21,895 bases of DNA from contig CAKZIX010000165.1 in NCBI GenBank assembly GCA_936936565.1, forward strand, positions 1 to 21,895. Direction: 5' to 3'. The notes beneath the pieces were generated by a model, which saw only the letters and a list, made by a program, of their open reading frames with translations, did no database searches and was not told the DNA's origin. The DNA is from an uncultured Nocardiaceae bacterium. GTDB taxonomy: Bacteria; Actinomycetota; Actinomycetes; Mycobacteriales; Mycobacteriaceae. Positions 1 through 7,557 of the stretch are shown piece by piece (position 1 is the first letter of the stretch; each line of letters starts with the position of its first letter). The position numbers were made by a program, and so were the translations under genes.

Positions 1-655
<655 letters not shown>

Positions 656-666
<11 letters not shown>

Positions 667-1204
667 CGGTGCGCAGACGCCGGAGGGCAGCGTCGCCGAG
701 CAGGCGCAGCAAGCCAAGACCGTATGTCTGCGCCTGCTCGCGCAACGTCCCTACAGCCGGGCCGAGCTCGCGGAGCGGTTGGCGCGCAAGGGATTTGCCG
801 ACGACGTGGCCAGCCGGGTGCTCGATCGGCTGGCTGGGGCCAAGCTCGTCGACGACGCCGCATTCGCGGAGCTGCTCGTACGCTCCCGCCACACGTACGG
901 CGGGCGGGGGCGGATGGCGCTGGCAAACGAACTGCGCCGCAAGGGCGTTGGCACCCAGGACGCCGAACAGGCGCTGGCCGGGCTGTCTGCCGACGACGAA
1001 CGTGGCCGGGCTGCCGAACTGGTGCGCGCGAAATTGAACGGCGTTGTCGTGCCGACGGATTCGGCCGAACGGGACAAGCTGATCCGGCGCCTGGTCGGGA
1101 TGCTCGCGCGGCGTGGCTACGGCTCCGGGCTCGCGTTCGGTGTCGTGAAGGCAGAGTTGGCGGCGGTCGGGGCGGGCAGCGACGGACTCGGCGAACTCGA
1201 CTGA
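656..1204 (+). CDS. recX: RecX, regulatory protein of RecA
   Basis: RecX binds RecA filaments and limits their growth and ATPase/co-protease activity. The product is 182 aa and shows the RecX three-helix repeat style: QAKTVCLRLLAQRPYSRAEL, ADDVASRVLDRL, KLVDDAAFAELLVRSR, the family GGRGRMALANELRRKGV segment, and a C-terminal repeat ending RRGYGSGLAFGVVKAEL. I chose the TTG at 656 because GGAGG at 645-649 lies 6 nt upstream and no ATG or GTG in this frame sits at a sensible place. The start lies inside recA (11-nt overlap), which points to translational coupling so that the inhibitor is made only when recA is translated. The family is sure; the exact start is an inference. Confidence 0.92.
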
Positions 1205-1318
1205 CGGCCTGGCGAACGCGGCGACGTACCCGACTGGCCGCATCGCGGGACGGCAACGGACTTGACTGACCGCCTAGCGACACGGCGACGGACTCGACCG
1301 GCCGCATTTCGTGACGGC
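1196..1318 (+). repeat. Degenerate tandem duplication over the recX stop codon
   Basis: Two copies start at 1196 (CTCGACTGAC) and 1261 (CTTGACTGAC). I count about 48 matches in 59 aligned positions with one 1-nt gap, a period of about 65 nt. Copy 1 contains the last two codons and the stop of recX; copy 2 repeats them as a pseudo-stop (CTT GAC TGA) in the non-coding region. The gap between the convergent recX and gluD-distal gene (1205-1355) holds little else; only a weak CGCGG/CCGCG hairpin (1335-1348) could serve as a terminator. Confidence 0.7.
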
Positions 1319-1355
1319 GAGGCACCAGGGGTGTCGCGGCGGCCCGCGGCGTTCG

Positions 1356-2177
1356 TCAGCGCAAGATGGCCGGCGGGTCCGGCAGCGCATAGCCCGACGG
1401 GCCGATCGTGTTCCGGTAGGCACGCTCCCACGAGCCGTCGTCGATCATCCGGCGCAGCGCGTCGTTGATCTTGCGGCGGCTGGACTTGTCGCCCTCGCGC
1501 AGCGCAATCCCGTACGGGGTCGAGGTGAAGCGCTTCGGGACCACCTTCACCTGCGCGGGGAACTGTGCGGCCTGCCCGGCCAGCGTCAGGTCGTCGCCGG
1601 TCATCGCGTCGGCACCGCCGGTGCGCACCGCGTCCACGCACGCATAGAGGGTGTCGCGTTCCACGAGGTGCGCACCCTTGGCGTACTCGGCCTGCAACGC
1701 CGCGGCGGCCGAACTGCCGCGCACCGAACACAACCGCCGGCCCTCGAGGGCCGCCGGAACGGTGATGTCGATATTCGCGGTGGCCACCAGAAGTGATTGT
1801 CCGCCAACGTAATACGGTCCAGCGAAATCGACCTGGTGGGGGTCGGCGGTCATCGGGTAGTCGGTGACGACGAAGTCGACGGTGCCCGCGCTCAGCAGCG
1901 CGGCACGCTGCGCGGCCGTGGCCTCCTTGAACGTGACCTCGTCGAACCCGAGATGCTTGCCGACGTAGCGCGCGATCTCGACGTCGAAGCCGCGGAACGA
2001 TCCGTCCGGTGCCCGATAGCCGACGCCGGGACGATCGAAGGTGATGCCCACGGTGAGGGCGCCGTCGGCGGCCAGCGCGGCGCGCGCGCTGTCCGAGCGC
2101 CAGGTCACCACAAATCCGGCGACGGCCAGGACGGCGACCAATCCGAGGCAGCCGAGTACCACGCGTTCCCGACTCAC
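1356..2177 (-). CDS. Second glutamate-type substrate-binding protein of the glu operon
   Basis: This is a periplasmic-binding-protein-like (SBP_bac_3) protein of 273 aa, the last gene of the glutamate ABC operon. Starting from GTG at 2177, a hydrophobic stretch (about residues 6-24) precedes the binding domain. Family blocks are GALTVGITFDRPGVGY, FRGFDVEIARYVGKHLGFDE, QVDFAGPYYVGGQSLLVA and TPYGIALREGD, clearly paralogous to GluB in this window. Unlike GluB it has no well-placed lipobox: the only N-terminal cysteine (C10, in VVLGC) sits before the hydrophobic stretch ends. It may therefore be anchored by an uncleaved N-terminal helix, although an early lipobox cannot be excluded. The start lies 5 nt after the gluD stop, so co-transcription is very likely. 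It may widen or tune specificity of the GluCD/GluA transporter; the ligand is not known. Confidence 0.85.
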   Translation of the reverse strand: MSRERVVLGCLGLVAVLAVAGFVVTWRSDSARAALAADGALTVGITFDRPGVGYRAPDGSFRGFDVEIARYVGKHLGFDEVTFKEATAAQRAALLSAGTVDFVVTDYPMTADPHQVDFAGPYYVGGQSLLVATANIDITVPAALEGRRLCSVRGSSAAAALQAEYAKGAHLVERDTLYACVDAVRTGGADAMTGDDLTLAGQAAQFPAQVKVVPKRFTSTPYGIALREGDKSSRRKINDALRRMIDDGSWERAYRNTIGPSGYALPDPPAILR

Positions 2178-2182
2178 GCGGG

Positions 2183-3034
2183 TCAGGCCTTGTTGGTTTC
2201 GAGCAGCGCCTGTTCGTCGATCTTGACCGGGCCGATGCCGGACTTGGAACGCCGCGTGCGGATCTCGAGCAGCTTGGCGATACCTGCGACCGTGAGGTTG
2301 ATCGCGATGTACAGGGTGGCGCCGACGATGAAGGTGGGCAGCAGGTTGAAGTATTGCGAGCCGATCTGCTGCACGGAGCGCAGCAGTTCGGGGTAGGCGA
2401 TGATGAAACCGAGCGAGGAGTCCTTCAGCAACACCACGATCTGCGCCACGATGGAGGGCAGCATCGCCCGCACCGACTGCGGGATCAGGATCAGGCGCAT
2501 CACCTGGTTCTTGCGCAGACCCAACGCATACGCCGCCTCGGACTGTCCCTTGGGTAACGCGAGGATGCCGGCCCGGAACACCTCGGCAAGCACCGAGCCG
2601 TTGTAGAGCGTGAGCCCGATGACGACCGCCATGTAGGGGGAGATCGAGCCCTCGCCGAGATAGAAGGCGAAGAAGATGAGCAGCAGCAGCGGCAGCGCCC
2701 GGAATACCTCGACGATCAGCGTGGACAGCCAGCGAATCGCCTTGTGATCGCTGAGCCGGCCGATCGCGAGCACGGCACCGAGTGCGAGCGCGAGCACCGT
2801 GCCCAGCGCCGCCGCCTTGATCGTGGCCCACATGCCCTCGAGCAGCGCGCGCTGGATGTCGGTGTAGCTGAACGGTTCCCACTTGGCCGCCGTCAGCTGG
2901 TCGGCGTCCTGCAGCCGCAGCACGATCCACACGATCACGGCGACCACCAGCAGCACGCCCACCACGGAGACGGTGTTGTTGACGGCGCGGGCGCGCGGGC
3001 CGGGGATGTCGAAAAGTACGCGTTCCTGGCTCAT
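2183..3034 (-). CDS. gluD: Glutamate ABC transporter permease GluD
   Basis: This is one of the two membrane subunits of a polar-amino-acid (glutamate-type) ABC importer, 283 aa. A first membrane helix lies around residues 21-40, followed by a periplasmic segment and the HisM-type permease core. The EAA loop that docks on the ATPase is visible as ALPKGQSEAAYALGLRKNQ with EAA at 166-168, followed by RLILIPQSVRAMLP. The ATG at 3034 overlaps the gluC stop by 4 nt (ATGA), a coupled operon arrangement. The C-terminal tail is charged and cytoplasmic. The symbol follows the Corynebacterium gluABCD order, which also sits between recA/recX and miaB. Confidence 0.9.
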   Translation of the reverse strand: MSQERVLFDIPGPRARAVNNTVSVVGVLLVVAVIVWIVLRLQDADQLTAAKWEPFSYTDIQRALLEGMWATIKAAALGTVLALALGAVLAIGRLSDHKAIRWLSTLIVEVFRALPLLLLIFFAFYLGEGSISPYMAVVIGLTLYNGSVLAEVFRAGILALPKGQSEAAYALGLRKNQVMRLILIPQSVRAMLPSIVAQIVVLLKDSSLGFIIAYPELLRSVQQIGSQYFNLLPTFIVGATLYIAINLTVAGIAKLLEIRTRRSKSGIGPVKIDEQALLETNKA

Positions 3035-3696
3035 CGCGCGATTGCCACCTTCCGCTCCAGTACGCCGACGAAGTAGCCCATCGGCAGCGTGATCACCATG
3101 TACGCGGCCGCGGTGGCGAGCAGGATCCAGATGACCGCATCGCCGCGCACCTCGATGGTGTTGCGCATGGCCGAGATGAGCTCTTGGTTGTTGAACGCCG
3201 AGGCGATCGATGTGTTCTTGGTCAGTGCGATGAGGACGCTGCCCAGCGGGGGGATCACGGTGCGAAAGGCCTGCGGCAGGATCACGTGCCGCAGCGTGGG
3301 TACAAAGCTGAGTCCGATGGCGCGCGCCGCCTCGGCCTGCCCGACCGGGATGGTGTGGATGCCGGATCGGATCACCTCGCACACGAAGCACGAGGTGTAG
3401 GCCACCAGCGCGAGGATCGCGTAGATGCGGAACTGAGTGTCGGAGCTGCCGCCGAAGCGGATCTGCAGAATCGGCAGCCCGAACGCGGTGAAGAACAGCA
3501 CCAGTGTCAGCGGGGTGTTGCGCACCAGGTTGACGTAGGCGGTGGCCGCGGCACGCATGGCGATCGACGGCGACACTCGCATGGCCGCGAGAATCGTGCC
3601 GAAGATCAGTGCGCCCAGCGCCGACCAGAACGTGAGCACGATCGTGCCCCAGAACCCGTCGAGGAAGACGTCCCAGTTCTCGGTTATCGCATTCAC
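3031..3696 (-). CDS. gluC: Glutamate ABC transporter permease GluC
   Basis: The partner permease of GluD has 221 aa and about five membrane helices. The EAA loop is IPVGQAEAARAIGLSFVPTLR with EAA at 122-124, followed by HVILPQAFRTVIPP. VNLVRNTPLTLVLFF is a typical helix of the HisQ/GltJ type. I chose the GTG at 3696 because AAGGA lies just upstream on the minus strand; the frame remains open further upstream, but that part is inverted-repeat sequence and looks non-coding. A 511-bp non-coding stretch separates it from gluB, unusual for this operon and likely to lower permease expression relative to the binding protein. Confidence 0.9.
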   Translation of the reverse strand: MNAITENWDVFLDGFWGTIVLTFWSALGALIFGTILAAMRVSPSIAMRAAATAYVNLVRNTPLTLVLFFTAFGLPILQIRFGGSSDTQFRIYAILALVAYTSCFVCEVIRSGIHTIPVGQAEAARAIGLSFVPTLRHVILPQAFRTVIPPLGSVLIALTKNTSIASAFNNQELISAMRNTIEVRGDAVIWILLATAAAYMVITLPMGYFVGVLERKVAIAR

Positions 3697-3757
3697 TGTG
3701 TTTCCTTGCTCTCGAGTCGCTCGGGCGGGTGCATGCGTTGGCCGCCGCTGCCGACGC

Positions 3758-3806
3758 CGGTCGCACTCACTGTGCTCGTCCGCGCTGCCTGCGTCCACAC
3801 GCGGCG
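3758..3806 (+). repeat. Left arm of a 49-nt inverted repeat in the glu spacer
   Basis: Its reverse complement aligns without gaps to 4110-4158 with 42 of 49 positions identical by my hand count. Shared blocks include CGGTCGCAC, GCTCGTC, CCTGCGTCCA and ACGCGGCG. It starts 62 nt upstream of the gluC start. Confidence 0.8.
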
Positions 3807-3878
3807 GCCCGCCTGCACTGTCACCCGACTCTCCATTTCCCTGGTGGGCCCCGCTGCGGCCCGCTCTCGGTGTGGTGC

Positions 3879-3921
3879 GAACGGTCCGTTCGGTGCATTC
3901 AACGCACCGAACGGACCGTTC
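3879..3921. repeat. Perfect 18-bp inverted repeat with 7-nt loop
   Basis: The left arm GAACGGTCCGTTCGGTGC (3879-3896) and right arm GCACCGAACGGACCGTTC (3904-3921) are exact reverse complements around the loop ATTCAAC. Each arm contains its own 13-nt near-palindrome (GAACGG-T-CCGTTC). It could form a strong stem-loop in RNA, a cruciform in DNA, or a paired protein-binding site. There is no T-run after it on either strand, so it is not a classical terminator. Confidence 0.9.
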
Positions 3922-3964
3922 ACGTCATTGCGCGGACGTGCGTCCGGCATTCGCGCTCGTCGGT

Positions 3965-3979
3965 CCGTCCAGTGGACGG
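3965..3979. repeat. Short palindrome CCGTCCA-G-TGGACGG
   Basis: Seven-base arms around a single central base, inside the glu spacer. It may be part of the same repetitive module. Confidence 0.7.
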
Positions 3980-4022
3980 GCTGGGTAACTCCTCGCCCGG
4001 CTGGAGCGGTCCCTCTCGTGTG

Positions 4023-4039
4023 CTTCGGCCAGGCCGAAG
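4023..4039. repeat. Short palindrome CTTCGGCC-A-GGCCGAAG
   Basis: Eight-base perfect arms around one central base, inside the glu spacer. Confidence 0.75.
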
Positions 4040-4109
4040 AGGTTCGCGCCTCCCCTCCGGGTGGGAATTCCGTTCTCTTCCACCTGCCCGGTACTCCGTT
4101 CGCGCGCGT

Positions 4110-4158
4110 CGCCGCGTCTGGACGCAGGGAGCGCTGACGAGCGAAGCGCGTGCGACCG
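4110..4158 (-). repeat. Right arm of the 49-nt inverted repeat in the glu spacer
   Basis: This is the inverted partner of 3758-3806 (42/49 identical). The two arms enclose about 300 bp, so the unit from 3758 to 4158 is about 400 bp, a size typical of MITE-like elements. I found no clear target-site duplication. Confidence 0.8.
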
Positions 4159-4188
4159 AAGGATGACGCGGCGGGAAGCGCGCGAACC

Positions 4189-4207
4189 GTCGCGGCGAAG
4201 CCGCGAC
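4189..4207 (-). terminator. Hairpin directly after gluB, possible attenuator
   Basis: Arms GTCGCGGC (4189-4196) and GCCGCGAC (4200-4207) pair over a 3-nt loop and abut the gluB stop codon (4208-4210, minus strand). No U-tract follows. Stem-loops between binding-protein and permease genes of ABC operons commonly cause partial termination or protect the upstream mRNA, so that the binding protein is made in excess. That role here is inferred. Confidence 0.55.
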
Positions 4208-5107
4208 CTAGTAGTTGTCGATGGCGGGCGGGGTGACGCCGTCGGCGCTGCCGAGGGTGAACTCGAACGCCTTCTTCCAGTCGCCGGAGTCCTCGCGCTT
4301 CTTCAGGGCGTCGTTGACGAACTTGCGCAGCGCGGTGTCGCCCTTGGGCATGCCGATGCCGTACGGCTCCTTGGAGAACGGCTTGCCGACGACCTTGAAG
4401 GCGTCCTTCTGGGCGGCGGCGTAGCCGCGCAGGATGGCGTCGTCGGTGGTGACGGCGTCGACGGAGCCGCTGGAGAGCTGTTCGACGCACTTGGAGTAGG
4501 TGTCGAAGGTGATCAGCTGTGCCTGCGGGTAGTTGTCCTTGATGCGCTTGGCCGGGGTGGAGCCGTCGACCGAGCAGACCTTCTTGCCGGCCAGCGCGTC
4601 GGGGCCGGTGATGTCGTTGTTGTCCTTCTTGACCAGCAGGTCCTGGCCGGCAACGTAGTACGGGCCGGCGAAGTCGACGACCTGCTTGCGTGCGTCGTTG
4701 ATGGTGTAGGTGGCGACGACGAGGTCGACCGTGCCGTTCTGGATGAACGGTTCGCGGTTGGCCGAGACGGTCTCGGTGAACTTGATCTTCTCGGGTGCGA
4801 AGCCGAGGTCGGCGCCGATCATCTTGGCGATCTCGACGTCGAAGCCGACGGGCTTGTCGGCGCCGGCGGGCTTCTGGCCCAGACCGGGCTGGTCGAACTT
4901 GACGCCGACCACGAGCTCGCCGCGGTTCTTGATCTTGTCGAAGGTGGGGCTGCCGGCCACGGCGACACCGGAGGCGACGGTGTAGGTGGGGGCGGTGGCA
5001 CCGGGCGCGCCGGTGCCCGAATCCGGGCTGCCTTCGTTGCCGCACGCCGAAAGCGCAAGTGCCGCAACAGCAATGCCTGCTGCTACGGACGTAAGTCGAA
5101 ACTTCAT
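4208..5107 (-). CDS. gluB: Glutamate-binding lipoprotein GluB
   Basis: This is the substrate-binding lipoprotein of the GluABCD importer, 299 aa. A signal peptide with lipobox LSAC places the lipidated cysteine at C22, followed by a Ser/Gly/Pro-rich linker. The SBP_bac_3 domain shows RGELVVGVKFDQPGLGQ, VGFDVEIAKMIGADLGF, VDLVVATYTINDARKQVVDF, AGPYYVAGQDLLV and EPYGIGMPKGDTALRKFVND. It starts at ATG 5107 with AGAAGGGA upstream on the minus strand. It lies 41 nt downstream of gluA, and a hairpin follows its stop codon. The glutamate assignment rests on family resemblance and the Corynebacterium-type context. Confidence 0.95.
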   Translation of the reverse strand: MKFRLTSVAAGIAVAALALSACGNEGSPDSGTGAPGATAPTYTVASGVAVAGSPTFDKIKNRGELVVGVKFDQPGLGQKPAGADKPVGFDVEIAKMIGADLGFAPEKIKFTETVSANREPFIQNGTVDLVVATYTINDARKQVVDFAGPYYVAGQDLLVKKDNNDITGPDALAGKKVCSVDGSTPAKRIKDNYPQAQLITFDTYSKCVEQLSSGSVDAVTTDDAILRGYAAAQKDAFKVVGKPFSKEPYGIGMPKGDTALRKFVNDALKKREDSGDWKKAFEFTLGSADGVTPPAIDNY

Positions 5108-5148
5108 CGGGTTCCCTTCTGGGCTAGGTGAAATCGGTGGTGGTGTCT

Positions 5149-5913
5149 TCAGTGCGCGAGGATCTTCGACAGGAAGTCCTTGGCGCGATCGCTTTGCGGG
5201 TTGGTGAAGAACTCGTCGGGCGTCCGCTCCTCGACGATCTGACCGTCGGCCATGAACACGACGCGGTCGGCGGCGCGGCGGGCGAAGCCCATTTCGTGGG
5301 TGATGACCACCATCGTCATGCCGTCGCGGGCGAGTGCGGTCATGACGTCGAGTACCTCGTTGATCATCTCGGGATCGAGTGCGGAGGTGGGCTCGTCGAA
5401 CAGAATCACCTTGGGGTCCATGGCGAGCGCGCGGGCGATGGCCACGCGCTGCTGCTGACCGCCGGACAGCTGAGCGGGCAGCTTGTCGGCCTGGTTGGCG
5501 ATGCCGACACGCTCGAGCAGCTCCATGGCGCGCTTGTCGGCGGCGGCCTTGGCGTGCCCGCGCACCTTGGTGGGGCCGAGCATCACGTTCTGGCGCACCG
5601 TCATGTGCGCGAAGAGGTTGAACGACTGGAACACCATGCCGACGTCGGAACGCAGCTGGGCCAGCTTCTTGCCCTCCTCGGGCAGCGGCACGCCGTCGAT
5701 GGTGATGGTGCCGGAGTCGATGCTTTCGAGCCGGTTGATGGTGCGGCACAGCGTGGACTTGCCGGAACCGGACGGCCCGATGATCACCACCACCTCGCCG
5801 GTGCGGATCGTCAGATTGATGTCCCGGAGTACGTGCAGCGTGCCGAAATGCTTGTTCACGTCGGACATGACCACCAAAGGCGCACGCTCGGCCGCCGACT
5901 CCTTGCGCATCAT
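5149..5913 (-). CDS. gluA: Glutamate ABC transporter ATP-binding protein GluA
   Basis: The ATPase energises GluCD. The 254-aa protein has Walker A GPSGSGKS (46-53), Q-loop Q96 (VFQSFNLF), signature LSGGQQQR (149-156), Walker B VILFDEP with catalytic E174, D-loop SALD (177-180) and H-loop H206. These match the GlnQ/HisP polar-amino-acid class. The start is ATG 5913. No Shine-Dalgarno is visible, but TAAAGT (5922-5927, minus strand) ends 8 nt before the ATG, suggesting a leaderless message. An internal ATG (residue 16, MSDVNKHFG) is an alternative start closer to the family norm. It is first in the operon and divergent from miaB. Confidence 0.95.
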   Translation of the reverse strand: MMRKESAAERAPLVVMSDVNKHFGTLHVLRDINLTIRTGEVVVIIGPSGSGKSTLCRTINRLESIDSGTITIDGVPLPEEGKKLAQLRSDVGMVFQSFNLFAHMTVRQNVMLGPTKVRGHAKAAADKRAMELLERVGIANQADKLPAQLSGGQQQRVAIARALAMDPKVILFDEPTSALDPEMINEVLDVMTALARDGMTMVVITHEMGFARRAADRVVFMADGQIVEERTPDEFFTNPQSDRAKDFLSKILAH

Positions 5914-5921
5914 GGTTGGTG

Positions 5922-5927
5922 ACTTTA
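5922..5927 (-). promoter_or_regulatory. Probable -10 element of a leaderless gluA promoter
   Basis: TAAAGT on the minus strand fits the actinobacterial TANNNT -10 and ends 8 nt before the gluA ATG, so transcription would begin at or next to the start codon. No good -35 is visible. It shares the 126-bp divergent region 5914-6039 with miaB. Confidence 0.5.
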
Positions 5928-6027
5928 TGCCGGATTCCGCTTTCCCGCTTGGAACTTCGGCACACGGTATTCATGTCCGGCGTGGTGGGGCGGCAACGGC
6001 GATTTCGGGGCAACGCGGAACTGCCAC

Positions 6028-6033
6028 TACCCT
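6028..6033 (+). promoter_or_regulatory. Probable -10 element of a leaderless miaB promoter
   Basis: TACCCT fits TANNNT and ends 6 nt before the miaB GTG at 6040; no Shine-Dalgarno sequence is present. A poor -35-like TTCGGG sits at 6004-6009. Confidence 0.5.
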
Positions 6034-6039
6034 GGATCG

Positions 6040-7557
6040 GTGGACTCGATCGGCACGGCACATCCAGACCAGGCGCGCACCTACGAGGTGCGCACGTTCG
6101 GCTGCCAGATGAACGTACACGATTCCGAGCGACTCGCCGGTTTGCTCGAGGACGCCGGGTACGCGAAGGCAGACGCGGGCGCCGAGCCCGATCTGATCGT
6201 GTTCAACACCTGCGCCGTGCGCGAGAACGCCGACAACAAGCTGTACGGCACCCTCGGGCATCTGCGCCCGGTGAAGGACGGCCACCCGGGCATGCAGATC
6301 GCCGTCGGCGGGTGCCTGGCGCAGAAGGACCGCGACACCGTGGTGGCGAAGGCGCCGTGGGTCGACGTCGTGTTCGGTACCCACAACATCGGCTCGCTGC
6401 CGGTGCTGCTGGAACGCGCGCGCCACAACCGCGAGGCGCAGGTGGAAATCCTCGAGTCGCTCGAGGCGTTCCCGTCGACCCTGCCCGCGCGCCGGGAATC
6501 CGCCTACGCGGGCTGGGTTTCGATTTCGGTGGGCTGCAACAACACCTGCACGTTCTGCATCGTGCCGTCGCTGCGCGGCAAGGAACTGGATCGCCGCCCC
6601 GGCGACATCCTGGCCGAGGTGCAGGCACTGGTCGATCAGGGCGTGCTGGAGGTGACGCTGCTCGGTCAGAACGTCAACTCCTACGGCGTCTCGTTCGGCG
6701 ATCGGGGCGCGTTCGCCAAGCTGCTGCGCGCGTGCGGCGACATCGACGGCCTGGAGCGGGTGCGGTTCACCTCGCCGCATCCGGCGGAGTTCACCGACGA
6801 CGTCATCGAGGCGATGGCAGAAACTGCGAACGTGTGCCCGCAGTTGCACATGCCGTTGCAGTCCGGATCGGATGCGATGCTGCGCGCGATGCGCCGCTCC
6901 TCCCGGACCGCCAAGTACCTCGGCATCCTCGACAAGGTGCGCACGGCCATGCCGCACGCCGCGATCACCACCGACATCATCGTCGGGTTTCCCGGCGAAA
7001 CCGAGGAGGACTTCCAGGGCACGCTGGACGTGGTGGAGCAGGCGCGCTTCGCCAGCGCGTACACGTTCCAGTACTCGAAGCGTCCGGGCACACCGGCCGC
7101 CACCATGCAGGGGCAGCTGCCCAAGGCCGTCGTGCAGGAGCGCTACGACCGGCTCATCGAATTGCAAGAACGAATGTCGTTGGCGGAGAACCGCAATCAG
7201 ATCGGAAGCACGGTCGAAGTGCTCGTTGCCGACGGGCTGACGAAGAAGCGCACCGGACGCCTGGCGGGCCGCGCCCGCGACGGCCGGCTGGTGCACTTCG
7301 CGCCGGCGCAGGCCGGTGCCGGGCCGGACGCGTCCGCCGCGGCGGAGCAGATCCGCCCCGGCGATCTGGTCACCGTCGAGGTCACCGACGCCGCCCCCCA
7401 CTTCCTGACCGCCGACGCGGGCGTCCTGACTCATCGGCGCACCCGCGCCGGCGATCAGCATGCCGCCGGAGCGCGGCCGAAGACCCCGGGCATCGGGCTG
7501 GGGCTGCCGAAGATCGGTGCTCCCGAACCGGTTACGGTCGGTGGATGCGCCCGATGA
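6040..7557 (+). CDS. miaB: tRNA-2-methylthio-N6-dimethylallyladenosine synthase MiaB
   Basis: MiaB is a radical-SAM enzyme that adds a methylthio group to i6A37 of tRNAs reading UNN codons; MiaA, also in this window, supplies the i6A substrate. The protein has 505 aa. The N-terminal MTTase domain has the three cysteines for one 4Fe-4S cluster: C22 (TFGCQMNVHDSE), C58 (FNTCAVRENA) and C92 (VGGCLAQK). The radical-SAM motif CNNTCTFC supplies C166, C170 and C173. A C-terminal TRAM domain follows (STVEVLVADG... GDLVTVEVTDA). A Gly/Pro-rich tail of about 50 residues extends past TRAM. The chosen GTG 6040 is supported by the leaderless -10 just upstream. Confidence 0.97.
   Translation: MDSIGTAHPDQARTYEVRTFGCQMNVHDSERLAGLLEDAGYAKADAGAEPDLIVFNTCAVRENADNKLYGTLGHLRPVKDGHPGMQIAVGGCLAQKDRDTVVAKAPWVDVVFGTHNIGSLPVLLERARHNREAQVEILESLEAFPSTLPARRESAYAGWVSISVGCNNTCTFCIVPSLRGKELDRRPGDILAEVQALVDQGVLEVTLLGQNVNSYGVSFGDRGAFAKLLRACGDIDGLERVRFTSPHPAEFTDDVIEAMAETANVCPQLHMPLQSGSDAMLRAMRRSSRTAKYLGILDKVRTAMPHAAITTDIIVGFPGETEEDFQGTLDVVEQARFASAYTFQYSKRPGTPAATMQGQLPKAVVQERYDRLIELQERMSLAENRNQIGSTVEVLVADGLTKKRTGRLAGRARDGRLVHFAPAQAGAGPDASAAAEQIRPGDLVTVEVTDAAPHFLTADAGVLTHRRTRAGDQHAAGARPKTPGIGLGLPKIGAPEPVTVGGCAR

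Larger units (their letters stand above)
3697..4207. other. Palindrome-rich non-coding spacer between gluB and gluC
   Basis: These 511 bases contain no convincing gene: the long open frames lack family features and have poor starts. They hold a 49-nt inverted repeat at the edges (3758-3806 and 4110-4158), an 18-bp perfect inverted repeat (3879-3921), two near-perfect palindromes (3965-3979 and 4023-4039), and a hairpin directly after gluB (4189-4207). The layout resembles a small non-autonomous mobile element or a repetitive intergenic module. I see no TANNNT-type promoter close to gluC, so gluCD and the second binding-protein gene probably depend on read-through from gluA. Confidence 0.75.

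Noticed and set aside
3184..4137. Plus-strand open frames across gluC and the spacer
   Set aside because: They are antisense to gluC, then run through inverted repeats; no family features, and codon use is unlike the neighbouring genes.
3758..4158. A CRISPR array or complete insertion sequence in the glu spacer
   Set aside because: There are no regularly spaced direct repeats and no transposase reading frame; only inverted repeats are present.
3693..5045. Minus-strand open frame spanning the spacer and gluB in a second frame
   Set aside because: It is out of frame with the unmistakable GluB lipoprotein and highly Arg-rich; the spacer part is inverted-repeat sequence.
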